From G963677185 sp963677185 (GTDB lineage Bacteria > Bacillota > Syntrophomonadia > Syntrophomonadales > Syntrophomonadaceae): a DNA stretch of 64,000 bases. Under the pieces are notes generated by a model. It was not told the DNA's origin. It ran no database searches and was given only the letters and a program-made list of their open reading frames with translations. The stretch is taken from positions 372,001 to 436,000 of the forward strand of contig OY781889.1 of assembly GCA_963677185.1 (NCBI GenBank), in the 5' to 3' direction. The translations under genes were made by a program, and so were the position numbers. Every line of letters begins with the position of its first letter. Positions within the stretch are counted from its first letter, which is position 1. Shown in pieces: positions 1-7,861 of this stretch.

Positions 1-1571
1 GCAGTAATTTCGGGCGGTATATCTCCTCTGGCAATCGCATCCATATATGAGATGGTCACCTTAAGAGGATCAACCACGGCATCCAGGGTCTCATTCAATC
101 CTCTCAGGATCTTCCGGTACACTCCCCGGGCTGTTTCGGCATCGGCCCTGCCATCCAGCCGACCGTTTTGGGCGGCATTTATAGCCGTTCCCATCTGATC
201 GACTAGATTGGAAATGGCATCAATACACATATTCAAATTATTTTTAATTTCGTTGAAATCGCCTTTGTATTCCTGGGTGATGCGGGGGGGCGTTTCTCCC
301 CGGGCTATCCGGTCGATATATTCAGCCGCCACGTTAAGCGGACCGATCACCGCATCAAGAGTGGAGTTGAAGCCCTCTACAATCTGCCGGAAAGCTCCCT
401 GGTGCCGGCTGGTGTCGGTGCGTGTATCCAGGCGTCCGTCTATAGCGGCAACCGTCAGTGAATTGGTATCCTCTATTAGAGCATTAACCGTGCTTATGCA
501 GGTATTTAAATTCTCCTTGATCTCCTGGAACTCACCGGTATATTTATCGGTTATGGGAACGGGAATATCCCCCTGGCTGATGCGTCTAAGATATTCGGAC
601 AGGCTGCCCAGCGGCTTCAGGCTTCTGCTTACCAGCAAGGCCAGTAAAATCATGGCCAAAATAATAGTAACCAGGGTGGTGGCAATTATTTTATTTTCCA
701 TCTGTGAAATCGGGGCCAGCAGGCTTTCCTGTTCAATGGTAACGCCCAGCGACCATCCCAGTCCCTTGTACGCACCATATCCGCTCATGGGCACATAGCC
801 CATCCGCTTGGCCACTCCCTCATAAGTGTAAGGCGAATTGCCTTTTTGGCCGCTGATCATTACCTTGGTGGCGGCGCCCAGTTCGTCAGTGCGCTGGGTC
901 ACATTTTCTACCCCAATCTTTTCTGCTTTGGCATGCCAGACAAACACGCCGGTCTTATCCAGAATGAAGGCGTAGCTGGACTGGATGCCCTGTTTTTGAA
1001 AGTCAGCCGCAATCTGATTAAGCTCATTATTGAGTTCAGTGAAACTGACTGTTCCGCACAGCACACCCGCCAGGGCTCCGCTGCTATCTTTCACAGGATT
1101 GGCAACTATGAAATTATACTTGCCGGTATCAGGATTCTTGCGGTATTCATAGTAAACGCTCTGTTTTGACGATGCCTCCTTGAACCAGGTCTGATCACTG
1201 TAATTGCTGCTGCCGCTGCTGGCAGAAGCGGTCATCCGGCCGGAGGGATCTACCAGGACGATGTTCTCGTAGGTCTCACCATACCCGTCCTTGAAATTTT
1301 TCAAGACCGCATTTTTATCGATATCAGCGGTTGGAGCCAGGGCAGGATCCCTGGACAGGGTTTGAATGTCCTGAACCCGTGAGCCCAGGTATCTGTCGAC
1401 AGAAGAGGCTGTATCTTCTGCCTGGGTCAGCAGATTCTTGTCTATTTCTCCCAGCATCGCATCCCGGGCCGACACACTGGCAAAAACAGCAACAATGCAG
1501 ACTCCTAGCAGGATCATCACGACCCCCGCCACTGCAATCCGCACTTTGAGACTGTTCCAATATTTCCTCAT
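1..1571 (-). CDS. Methyl-accepting chemotaxis protein, 5' part (3' end outside window)
   Basis: Membrane chemoreceptor that would signal to the adjacent CheA. The start ATG at 1571 is preceded by AAGGGAG at an 8-base spacing. The 523 visible codons show a transmembrane helix at about residues 10-32, an extracellular dCache-like sensor to about 270 and a second transmembrane helix. At least three tandem HAMP-like units of roughly 90 residues follow, marked by recurring RIARGE/D-P-P-IT and GRLD-R-D motifs. The methyl-accepting signalling tip is not reached, because the gene runs off the low-coordinate edge. It is the last visible gene of the che operon, 106 bases after cheA. Poly-HAMP stacking suggests a long cytoplasmic transmission segment. 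The ligand cannot be told from sequence. Confidence 0.9.
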   Translation of the reverse strand, partial: MRKYWNSLKVRIAVAGVVMILLGVCIVAVFASVSARDAMLGEIDKNLLTQAEDTASSVDRYLGSRVQDIQTLSRDPALAPTADIDKNAVLKNFKDGYGETYENIVLVDPSGRMTASASSGSSNYSDQTWFKEASSKQSVYYEYRKNPDTGKYNFIVANPVKDSSGALAGVLCGTVSFTELNNELNQIAADFQKQGIQSSYAFILDKTGVFVWHAKAEKIGVENVTQRTDELGAATKVMISGQKGNSPYTYEGVAKRMGYVPMSGYGAYKGLGWSLGVTIEQESLLAPISQMENKIIATTLVTIILAMILLALLVSRSLKPLGSLSEYLRRISQGDIPVPITDKYTGEFQEIKENLNTCISTVNALIEDTNSLTVAAIDGRLDTRTDTSRHQGAFRQIVEGFNSTLDAVIGPLNVAAEYIDRIARGETPPRITQEYKGDFNEIKNNLNMCIDAISNLVDQMGTAINAAQNGRLDGRADAETARGVYRKILRGLNETLDAVVDPLKVTISYMDAIARGDIPPEIT

Positions 1572-1677
1572 GTGCTCAACTCCCTTCTCAGGCCGCTATT
1601 CAACATTCCGCCATTCGTATCCCAATCTCACTGGCTCTCGGTGCTCCCGTAACGTCTTTTCTGGTTAAAAGCACCGG

Positions 1678-3729
1678 TCAGCTGGCATTTAATCCTGATA
1701 CATCTATAACCAGGCTTATTCTTCCGTCGCCCAGCATAGCGCACCCGGCAATACCCGCAACCCGGCCAATCCGTTTTTTAATGAAATCCGGCAGGGGCTT
1801 GATTACCACCTGCTGTTCACCCAGGAGAGCGTCTACAAAAAGGCACAGGGTTCGCCCGTCATGCTCAACCATGGTGATAATGCCTTCGCTCATCCGCTCC
1901 ACCGCACCTGGAACCTGGTACAAGCGGTGCAGCCTCAGCACTTCGTAGCATTCACCCCGGACCATAATCATTTCATTATTGTCGGGGTCGACAATAATGT
2001 CCTCGTCCCTGATGCGGAAGGATTCGCGAATACAGGTCACCGGAACTGTCAGGCGAGAGGAGCCTACGCGGACGGTTATTCCATCAATGATGCCAAGGGT
2101 GAGCGGAATCTTAATAGCCATGGTGGTGCCAGCTCCGGGAAGGCTGTCGATGGTTATATTGCCGCCCATTTTTTCAATATTGGCCAGCACTACGTCCATT
2201 CCCACACCCCGGCCGGAGTATTCAGTAACTGCTTCTTTCGTGGAAAAGCCCGGCATCAAAATATAATTAAATACTTCTTTATCGGTATGTTCGTTTTCCC
2301 CTTTCCAAAGCAGGCCTTTTTCCCGAGCTTTGGACAGTATTTTCTCCCGATTCAAACCCTGCCCGTCGTCTCGGACCGTAATCCAGACATCTCCGCCGGC
2401 ATTGCTGGCTTCCAGTCGTATGGTCCCTTTATCCGGCTTGCCGCGGGAGCGCCTTTCTTCAGCTGATTCTATGCCATGATCAAGGGAATTGCGTATGATA
2501 TGCATTAGAGGGTCTGATATATTGTCGATAACGTTTTTGTCCACTTCAGTCTCTTCTCCCTGTATCACCAGTTCCACATCTTTATTCATTTTGCGGCTGG
2601 TATCCCGTACAATCCGGTTCATTTTTTGAAAGGTCGTAGACAGAGGAACCAGACGGATGGACATGGCCACATCCTGCAGATCGCTGGTTATTTTGCGGAG
2701 CTGCCGGGCGGCCTTTTGATAGTTTTCGGACTTAATGCCCAGAGCTTCGGGATTTTGAGTGACCATAGCCTCTGAAATAACCAGCTCCCCTACCAGATCC
2801 ATCAACATATCCAGCTTGTCGACCGATACCGATATCATGGTCTGGCGCTTTATTGCAACATCAACCCGTTTTTCTTCTTTTTCGCTCTCGGCTTTTGCTT
2901 CCGGCAGGAAATCGTCCAGAACGATGCTTTTTTCCAGCTTCGGCGGGGCTTCCACCTCTTCTTCAATTACCTGAATTATCAGGTCCTTGACAAAAGCCGT
3001 CTGGGAGAAAATCGTGCTGATTTCCTCATATTCGTTTTCAGAGCGGAAGCGGATATTGAAGCCTTCCTCCCGGATCTGTTCCACACTGTTGTCGTTATCC
3101 ACGATGTCGGCTGGGAAATAACTAATCTCTGAGGCTATATCCTTGAGATTATGGACAATCATAAACGCCCTGACATTCTCCATTTCACAGCCTTCTTCAA
3201 AAAATACCGCAGCGTGATAAAGCTTCTGCAGGACTGCTCCACTTTTGTCCGGGGGGATATAATAAGCTACGCTGGGTTCAGTGCGGGCAGGAGCTGGAGG
3301 TTTATCTTTTCCTTCAGAAGCCGGTTTTTTTATGCTGGTTAACAGGTCTTTAATCGAAGCGGCCAAATCGCTGCTGTCGCTTTCAGGTTCGCGCCCCGCT
3401 TCAACCTCGGATATTTCCGTGGATAGAAAATCAAGGCTGCGCAGCACCAGATCTCCAATCTCCGTATAGTTTTCAATGTCTGGTTTATCTTCGCGCAGGC
3501 AGAAAAACAGGTCTTCGACATGATGGGCAACGCTGGCTATATTATCAAACATCATCATTGCGGAGGAACCTTTAATCGTATGCATAATTCGAAAGATTTC
3601 ATCGATATATTGCCTCAGATCTCCGCCTCTCTCGCTGTCTAGAATGATTTGCTCCAGGCGCTCCAAAAGCTGCCGGCTTTCAAAGATATACATTTCCATC
3701 ATCGGTTCACGAATAGAATTGTCGCTCAA
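1678..3729 (-). CDS. cheA: Chemotaxis histidine kinase CheA
   Basis: Autophosphorylating kinase that passes phosphate to CheY-type receivers. An N-terminal HPt domain carries the phospho-accepting His in HTIKGSSAMM. A variable P2-like region follows, then a dimerisation helix pair, a GHKL ATPase with NSLDHGIE and GRGVGMDV motifs, and a C-terminal CheW-like domain. At about 683 residues it has the usual length. A longer frame opens at 3759, but AAAGGCGG sits 7 bases before a TTG at 3729, giving a protein that starts SDNSIREPMM, so I prefer that start. It lies between a cheY (51-base gap) and the chemoreceptor. No cheW, cheB, cheR, cheC or cheD is visible, so the rest of the pathway must lie beyond the window or elsewhere. 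Confidence 0.93.
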   Translation of the reverse strand: MSDNSIREPMMEMYIFESRQLLERLEQIILDSERGGDLRQYIDEIFRIMHTIKGSSAMMMFDNIASVAHHVEDLFFCLREDKPDIENYTEIGDLVLRSLDFLSTEISEVEAGREPESDSSDLAASIKDLLTSIKKPASEGKDKPPAPARTEPSVAYYIPPDKSGAVLQKLYHAAVFFEEGCEMENVRAFMIVHNLKDIASEISYFPADIVDNDNSVEQIREEGFNIRFRSENEYEEISTIFSQTAFVKDLIIQVIEEEVEAPPKLEKSIVLDDFLPEAKAESEKEEKRVDVAIKRQTMISVSVDKLDMLMDLVGELVISEAMVTQNPEALGIKSENYQKAARQLRKITSDLQDVAMSIRLVPLSTTFQKMNRIVRDTSRKMNKDVELVIQGEETEVDKNVIDNISDPLMHIIRNSLDHGIESAEERRSRGKPDKGTIRLEASNAGGDVWITVRDDGQGLNREKILSKAREKGLLWKGENEHTDKEVFNYILMPGFSTKEAVTEYSGRGVGMDVVLANIEKMGGNITIDSLPGAGTTMAIKIPLTLGIIDGITVRVGSSRLTVPVTCIRESFRIRDEDIIVDPDNNEMIMVRGECYEVLRLHRLYQVPGAVERMSEGIITMVEHDGRTLCLFVDALLGEQQVVIKPLPDFIKKRIGRVAGIAGCAMLGDGRISLVIDVSGLNAS

Positions 3730-3780
3730 ATCCTCACCGCCTTTCATTAGACAAGGCAACCCAGGCCGATATTGACGCTT

Positions 3781-4143
3781 TTAACTGTTGGAAACCTTGC
3801 TGATCGTGTCCAGCAGGTAGTCTTCCTTAAACGGCTTGACTACAAATGCCCTGGCTCCGGCCAGGATTGCTTCCTTTACCAGGTGCTCCTGCCCCATAGC
3901 AGAAATCATAATTACCGCAGCTGAGGGGTCCTGCTTGCGAATCAGCTTCAAACCCTCTATGCCGTTGACATCCGGCATAGTAATGTCCATTGTCACCAGA
4001 TCCGGCTTCAAATCACAGAATTTGTTATAGCCATCAAATCCGTTAACACCTTCGCCGGCAATCTCGTACCCGTTTTTTTCCAGGACAATTCTGATAGCCT
4101 GACGCATAAACGCCGCGTCATCCACAATTAGTACCCTGGTCAT
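3781..4143 (-). CDS. cheY: CheY-type single-domain response regulator
   Basis: Stand-alone receiver of about 120 residues: VLIVDD acidic pocket, phospho-accepting Asp in LVTMDITMPD, Ser/Thr switch in MISAMG and Lys in VVKPFKE. This is the full CheY set with no output domain. AGGGG lies 8 bases before the ATG at 4143; a GTG at 4152 is in frame but less well placed. The start overlaps the end of the upstream receiver gene by 26 bases, suggesting coupled translation. It is very similar to the receiver at 4560-4940, so the two are probably paralogues. As the copy directly before cheA it is the best candidate for the motor-binding CheY, but the pairing is inferred. Confidence 0.88.
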   Translation of the reverse strand: MTRVLIVDDAAFMRQAIRIVLEKNGYEIAGEGVNGFDGYNKFCDLKPDLVTMDITMPDVNGIEGLKLIRKQDPSAAVIMISAMGQEHLVKEAILAGARAFVVKPFKEDYLLDTISKVSNS

Positions 4144-4525
4144 CACTATCACCCCTAATACTGTTTAACTCCATCCCGGCTCCAACCAGAGCCAGTATCT
4201 GCATGATGTTCACCGGCTTGAAAAAATACCCCATTGCACCTTCCTGTAAAGCCTCCTGCCGCATCTGTTCATCTACAAAACCGGAAAAAAATATGAAACG
4301 CACATTTTTATTGCGTTTCTTGCGCTTCAGTTTTTTCATGATTTCGATTCCACTTAGTTCCGGCAGGAAAACATCGCTGATCACCAGCGAAATATCGTTT
4401 TCTTCGAGCATATCCAGTGCTTCTCCACCCCGGGAGGCTTCTTTTACTTTGTACCCCAGCTTGCACAGCAATCGAGCCAGATACATGCGGGATTCTTCAT
4501 CATCTTCGATCAGAAGGATGCTCAT
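4118..4525 (-). CDS. Single-domain response regulator (receiver)
   Basis: Receiver-only protein of 135 residues with LLIEDDEES, phospho-acceptor in LVISDVFLPE, switch residue in FFSGF and FFKPVN. It is clearly more divergent than the two CheY copies around it. An in-frame extension reaches 4609, but GGTGG followed by a short spacer precedes ATG 4525, and the conserved fold begins there. The basic stretch KRKKRNKN in the middle of the domain is unusual. It could be a phosphate sink or relay for the CheA encoded downstream, or report to a different kinase; sequence alone does not decide. Confidence 0.85.
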   Translation of the reverse strand: MSILLIEDDEESRMYLARLLCKLGYKVKEASRGGEALDMLEENDISLVISDVFLPELSGIEIMKKLKRKKRNKNVRFIFFSGFVDEQMRQEALQEGAMGYFFKPVNIMQILALVGAGMELNSIRGDSDDQGTNCG

Positions 4526-4559
4526 CCTGCTCACCACCTTATGCCGGCGTTCGTTTTTT

Positions 4560-4940
4560 TCATACGGCACTGATGCGCCGTTCTGCGTTGACACGAGCCA
4601 TTGCCTCAAGCAAATACTCTTCCTTGAAGGGTTTTATTACAAAACCCCGGGCTCCTTCGCGAATGGCTTGCATCAACATGTGCTGCTGCCAAACCGCTGA
4701 TACCACCAGCACCCGGGCATGCGGGTCAAACGCCCTGATCATTTTCAGGCTTTCAATGCCGTTCACATCAGGCATAACCAGATCCATGGTTACTAAATCA
4801 GGCCGCAGCTCCATGTACTTTTTCAAGCCCTCTACTCCGTCTCGGGCTTCACCCGCGACCTCATATCCGTTTTTCTCCAAAATCAACCGTATGGTGGAAC
4901 GCATGTAATCTGCGTCGTCAATAATAAGAACTGAACTCAT
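4560..4940 (-). CDS. CheY-type single-domain response regulator, paralogue
   Basis: Receiver-only protein of 126 residues with LIIDD, acceptor Asp in LVTMDLVMPD, switch Ser in VVSAVW and FVIKPFKEEYLL. It is close to the CheY at 3781-4143 throughout, pointing to duplication within the operon. AGGAGGTG lies 6 bases before ATG 4940; a frame-open extension to 5003 has no comparable site. It is the first gene of the che operon in this window. A consensus promoter was not found upstream; the 5' region on the minus strand lacks a clear sigma-A or sigma-D box. Confidence 0.87.
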   Translation of the reverse strand: MSSVLIIDDADYMRSTIRLILEKNGYEVAGEARDGVEGLKKYMELRPDLVTMDLVMPDVNGIESLKMIRAFDPHARVLVVSAVWQQHMLMQAIREGARGFVIKPFKEEYLLEAMARVNAERRISAV

Positions 4941-5279
4941 GCCTTGCACCTCCTGATTACCGGTATGGCCGGGCTGCGCTTTCCGGAAACGGACACTCCT
5001 CATTGATTGCCCGCAGCTCCGTCCTGCGCCTCCACAGCCTTATCCAGCATATTTGTCCGCAAGTCGGCGGTTAAGTATCTTGGGAGGGAGCGGATTCCGC
5101 TGACCCAACACCAAATTAGCTTTGTATCTATGAAATTACGCAAGTCCTGTGCCATTATTTATACCGAGCAGCAAACTCCGGCCAGATGGCCTTTGCCCTG
5201 GATGATGCCTTGCCTGGTCACTTGGACCCTGGCCTGGCAAAACAGAACACCAGACATTTTTGTATAACAAGAAGGAAAT
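4941..5279. other. Intergenic region without a convincing gene
   Basis: Divergent spacer between the che operon (minus) and the DUF362 operon (plus). A 51-codon open frame on the minus strand (5158-5003) and an 86-codon frame on the plus strand exist, but neither has a ribosome binding site or recognisable domain. The plus-strand promoter lies at the right edge. Otherwise I see nothing in it. Confidence 0.6.
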
Positions 5280-5307
5280 GTGACGAAATTTCACATTGAG
5301 TTATAAT
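5280..5307 (+). promoter_or_regulatory. Sigma-A-type promoter for the DUF362 operon
   Basis: -35 GTGACG (5280-5285), 16-base spacer and perfect -10 TATAAT (5302-5307). It lies 58 bases before the start codon and correctly oriented. Inferred from consensus only. Confidence 0.6.
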
Positions 5308-5365
5308 TAGAAGCAGAACGTAAACCATAAGCAAGGGTGTAATTAGGCTCCCGAGGAGGTATTAC

Positions 5366-6334
5366 ATGGACAGGCGTGAATTTGTGCAAAAAAGCCTGCT
5401 GGCAGGCATAGGTGTTATCGGTCTTTCAGCCGCTGGATGTGGCGGTGATTCTGCTTCTGCCCCACAGGTCTACAACACTTCGTCATCTTCCAGCAGTTCC
5501 AGCAACGATACTTCGGCACCCCATCCGGAACAGGCCTCCATGGTAATTGCCAAAGGCAAACAGCCCCTGGAAATGCTTCGCCAGGGCTTGAATAAAATGG
5601 GGGGAATAGAGCGTTTTGTGAAGAAGGAACAGCTGGTCGCGATCAAACCGAATTTCAGCGTGCCGCGCAAACCTGGTTCCGGCTGCATAACCAGCCCTGA
5701 ACTGGTGGCAGAGCTGGTCACGCAATGCCTGACCGCCGGGGCGCGGGAAGTGCGGGTAATTGATTATCCCTTTACCAATGTGTCCATGTGCCTGTCAGAG
5801 TCTGGTATTCAGCCGGCCGTAGAAAACGCCGGCGGCAAGCTGTTCGTTCTCAACCAAAAGAACGATCGCAATTATTACCAGGTTACCCTGCCCGGTCCCG
5901 TCCTGAAAAGTGTCTTTTACTCCCGCGATGTTCTGGATGCCGATGTCTTCATCAATTTCCCGATACTGAAACATCATGGCAGCACTGAAATCACGCTGGG
6001 TCTCAAGAACCTTATGGGCCTGGTCTGGGACCGCGGAGTGTTCCATTCCTCCGATCTGGAAATGGGCATAGCCGAACTGGGAGCATTTAAAAAGCCGCAT
6101 CTCAATATAATGGATGCGGTTAAAGGCATTATTGACAGCGGCCCTTCCGGTCCAGGCACTATCCGCGAGTACAATCAAATCGTGCTGGGAACCGACATAG
6201 TCGGTGTTGATGCATACAGTGCCGAACTGTTCGGGCTGCGGCCGGACCGGGTCGGATACATCGTAAATGCCGCCAGCCTGGGTGCGGGCTCCATTGATTG
6301 GAAATCCCTGAACCCGGTTGAAATCACGGTATGA
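5366..6334 (+). CDS. DUF362 domain lipoprotein with Tat-type signal
   Basis: A 322-residue exported protein of unknown activity. The N-terminus has a twin-arginine motif (DRREFVQKS), a hydrophobic stretch and a lipobox ending in SAAGC. This implies Tat export in a folded state, possibly with a cofactor, and lipid anchoring outside the membrane. A Ser/Asn-rich linker (about 45-60) leads into a DUF362 domain with VAIKPNFS, NFPILKHH and GLKNLMG motifs. GAGGAGG precedes the ATG. Its stop overlaps the start of the following polyferredoxin by four bases (ATGA), so the two are translationally coupled and probably work together in electron transfer. DUF362 proteins often accompany or are fused to ferredoxin domains. 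The substrate is unknown. Confidence 0.85.
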   Translation: MDRREFVQKSLLAGIGVIGLSAAGCGGDSASAPQVYNTSSSSSSSSNDTSAPHPEQASMVIAKGKQPLEMLRQGLNKMGGIERFVKKEQLVAIKPNFSVPRKPGSGCITSPELVAELVTQCLTAGAREVRVIDYPFTNVSMCLSESGIQPAVENAGGKLFVLNQKNDRNYYQVTLPGPVLKSVFYSRDVLDADVFINFPILKHHGSTEITLGLKNLMGLVWDRGVFHSSDLEMGIAELGAFKKPHLNIMDAVKGIIDSGPSGPGTIREYNQIVLGTDIVGVDAYSAELFGLRPDRVGYIVNAASLGAGSIDWKSLNPVEITV

Positions 6335-7722
6335 ACACCGCCAACAGGGAAAAATCTGCGGGCCATGGCAGGCACAGGCAGCCCTTTCGCTGGCCGCGCC
6401 TGCTTTGGAACATTCTGATTCTGGGGCTTATGACCTGGGCTTTCCTGGGCATATCATATCCGCTGACCGGACAGGAGATTGCCTGGAAACATTTTTCCCG
6501 CTTCGATCCCTGGACCGCAGCCACATTCTATCTGAACGAAAGCCGTATCTATGCCTGGTTTGGCGCCAGCCTGGTCTTGATGGCCGTTACCGCACTATTC
6601 GGGCGCTTCTTTTGCGGATGGCTATGCCCGCTGGGTTCTGTGTTAATCATCGCTGATGAGCTCCGCTCGCTGGCCTGGAGCTTGAAAAGCAAAAAGCCTC
6701 TTATCGGAAATAAACCGGCCGAAATCTTCGCATTTCTTAACCGCTATCGCTATGCCTGGCTTCTTGCTATGGCCGCCCTGGTTATGCTGGGTTCATTATG
6801 GCCGCTGTTTTTGAGCCCTTCGGCGTTAATGGGCCATGAAATCAGGCAATTAAGGGCATCAGCGCTGCCATACATATTCGTATTCATTCTTCTGCTGGCC
6901 TGGATGAGTTTTCCCCGCTTCTGGTGCACTTACCTTTGCCCCACCGGTCTGCTGCTGCAGGCCGCAGCCAGGTGGCGGCGCTGGAGCTTTCGCATAGGCG
7001 AGGGCTGCAATCAGTGCGGCCTTTGCCAGCCCCACTGCCCGGTGGCCGCCATCGATCTGGAACGCGGCCAAATTAACGAATCCTGCACTCTCTGCGGAGC
7101 TTGCTTCGATCACTGCCGCCGTCATTGCATCGAATTCGGCCGGGTGCAACGCGAGCACAGCGTGGAAATGCTGGACCTGCGGCGCAGCCTGCTGCAATTC
7201 CTGGGGGCCGGCCTGCTGGCCCTGCCCCTCATTAAGCTGACCCAGCCCGGCCAGCCGCTTCAAGCAGCCGTGTTGAGGCCTCCAGGAGCTCTGCCTGAAG
7301 CCCGCTTCGTGGACACCTGTATTCGCTGCCATCGCTGCATCCAGGCCTGTCCTACCGGCACCCTGCAGCCCGCTGGCCTGAACCAGGGTTTCCGGGCTTT
7401 TGACAGCCCGGTGCTGCATCCCGAACTGGCCCGCTGCGAACTGGAAATGCTGTGCGCGGAAGTCTGCCCCACTGGTGCGTTAAAGCTGGTTCCTGCAAAT
7501 GAAGTCAAGATAGGATTGGCGGTGATTAATCCCCTGGATTGCATCAATTGGAGAGACGGCACGCTGTGTCTTCTGTGCCTGGAGCATTGCCCGGTCCTGG
7601 CAATATTTAAAGACGACCGCAAGCGGCCTTATGTGAACCCCAATCTCTGTGTCGGCTGCGGCTCCTGCGAATTCGGCTGCCCCGCCACACCTAAAGCCAT
7701 CATCGTCAATATATTGCAATAA
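6331..7722 (+). CDS. Polyferredoxin: NapH-like membrane part fused to NapG-like ferredoxin
   Basis: 463 residues. The N-terminal half has four predicted membrane helices with the NapH/CcoG-type motifs FCGWLCPLG and CTYLCPTG, then two cysteine clusters (CNQCGLCQPHCP, CTLCGACFDHC). A further hydrophobic segment follows near residue 290. Then comes a NapG/MauM-like set of clusters: CIRCHRCIQACP, CELEMLCAEVCP, CLLCLEHCP and CVGCGSCEFGCP. In nitrate-reductase systems NapH and NapG are separate subunits that pass electrons from quinol across the membrane, so a single-chain version is notable. No nap, nrf or other terminal reductase is nearby. The role is inferred to be electron delivery to or from the co-translated DUF362 lipoprotein. 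Confidence 0.85.
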   Translation: MNTANREKSAGHGRHRQPFRWPRLLWNILILGLMTWAFLGISYPLTGQEIAWKHFSRFDPWTAATFYLNESRIYAWFGASLVLMAVTALFGRFFCGWLCPLGSVLIIADELRSLAWSLKSKKPLIGNKPAEIFAFLNRYRYAWLLAMAALVMLGSLWPLFLSPSALMGHEIRQLRASALPYIFVFILLLAWMSFPRFWCTYLCPTGLLLQAAARWRRWSFRIGEGCNQCGLCQPHCPVAAIDLERGQINESCTLCGACFDHCRRHCIEFGRVQREHSVEMLDLRRSLLQFLGAGLLALPLIKLTQPGQPLQAAVLRPPGALPEARFVDTCIRCHRCIQACPTGTLQPAGLNQGFRAFDSPVLHPELARCELEMLCAEVCPTGALKLVPANEVKIGLAVINPLDCINWRDGTLCLLCLEHCPVLAIFKDDRKRPYVNPNLCVGCGSCEFGCPATPKAIIVNILQ

Positions 7723-7770
7723 CGGAACTGGTTCTATGGGGACGGTTTTCTTCCTGACTTTGTCAACAAA

Positions 7771-7801
7771 CTAAAGCGGCCGTTGGATGCGGCCGCTTTA
7801 G
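7771..7801. terminator. Bidirectional terminator hairpin
   Basis: Perfect 12-bp stem (7771-7782 with 7790-7801) around a 7-base loop, between the convergent ends of the polyferredoxin (plus) and the amidase (minus). The T-rich tail is better on the minus side. It probably serves both operons. Confidence 0.7.
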
Positions 7802-7861
7802 CTTAAATTATTCATACATAAGGACTGTTAATGGGTGCAAACCATTGCCGGCTGTCACACC

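Noticed and set aside
5003..5158. 51-codon minus-strand open frame just upstream of the first receiver gene
   Set aside because: No ribosome binding site at a useful distance, no recognisable motif; the downstream gene has its own strong site.
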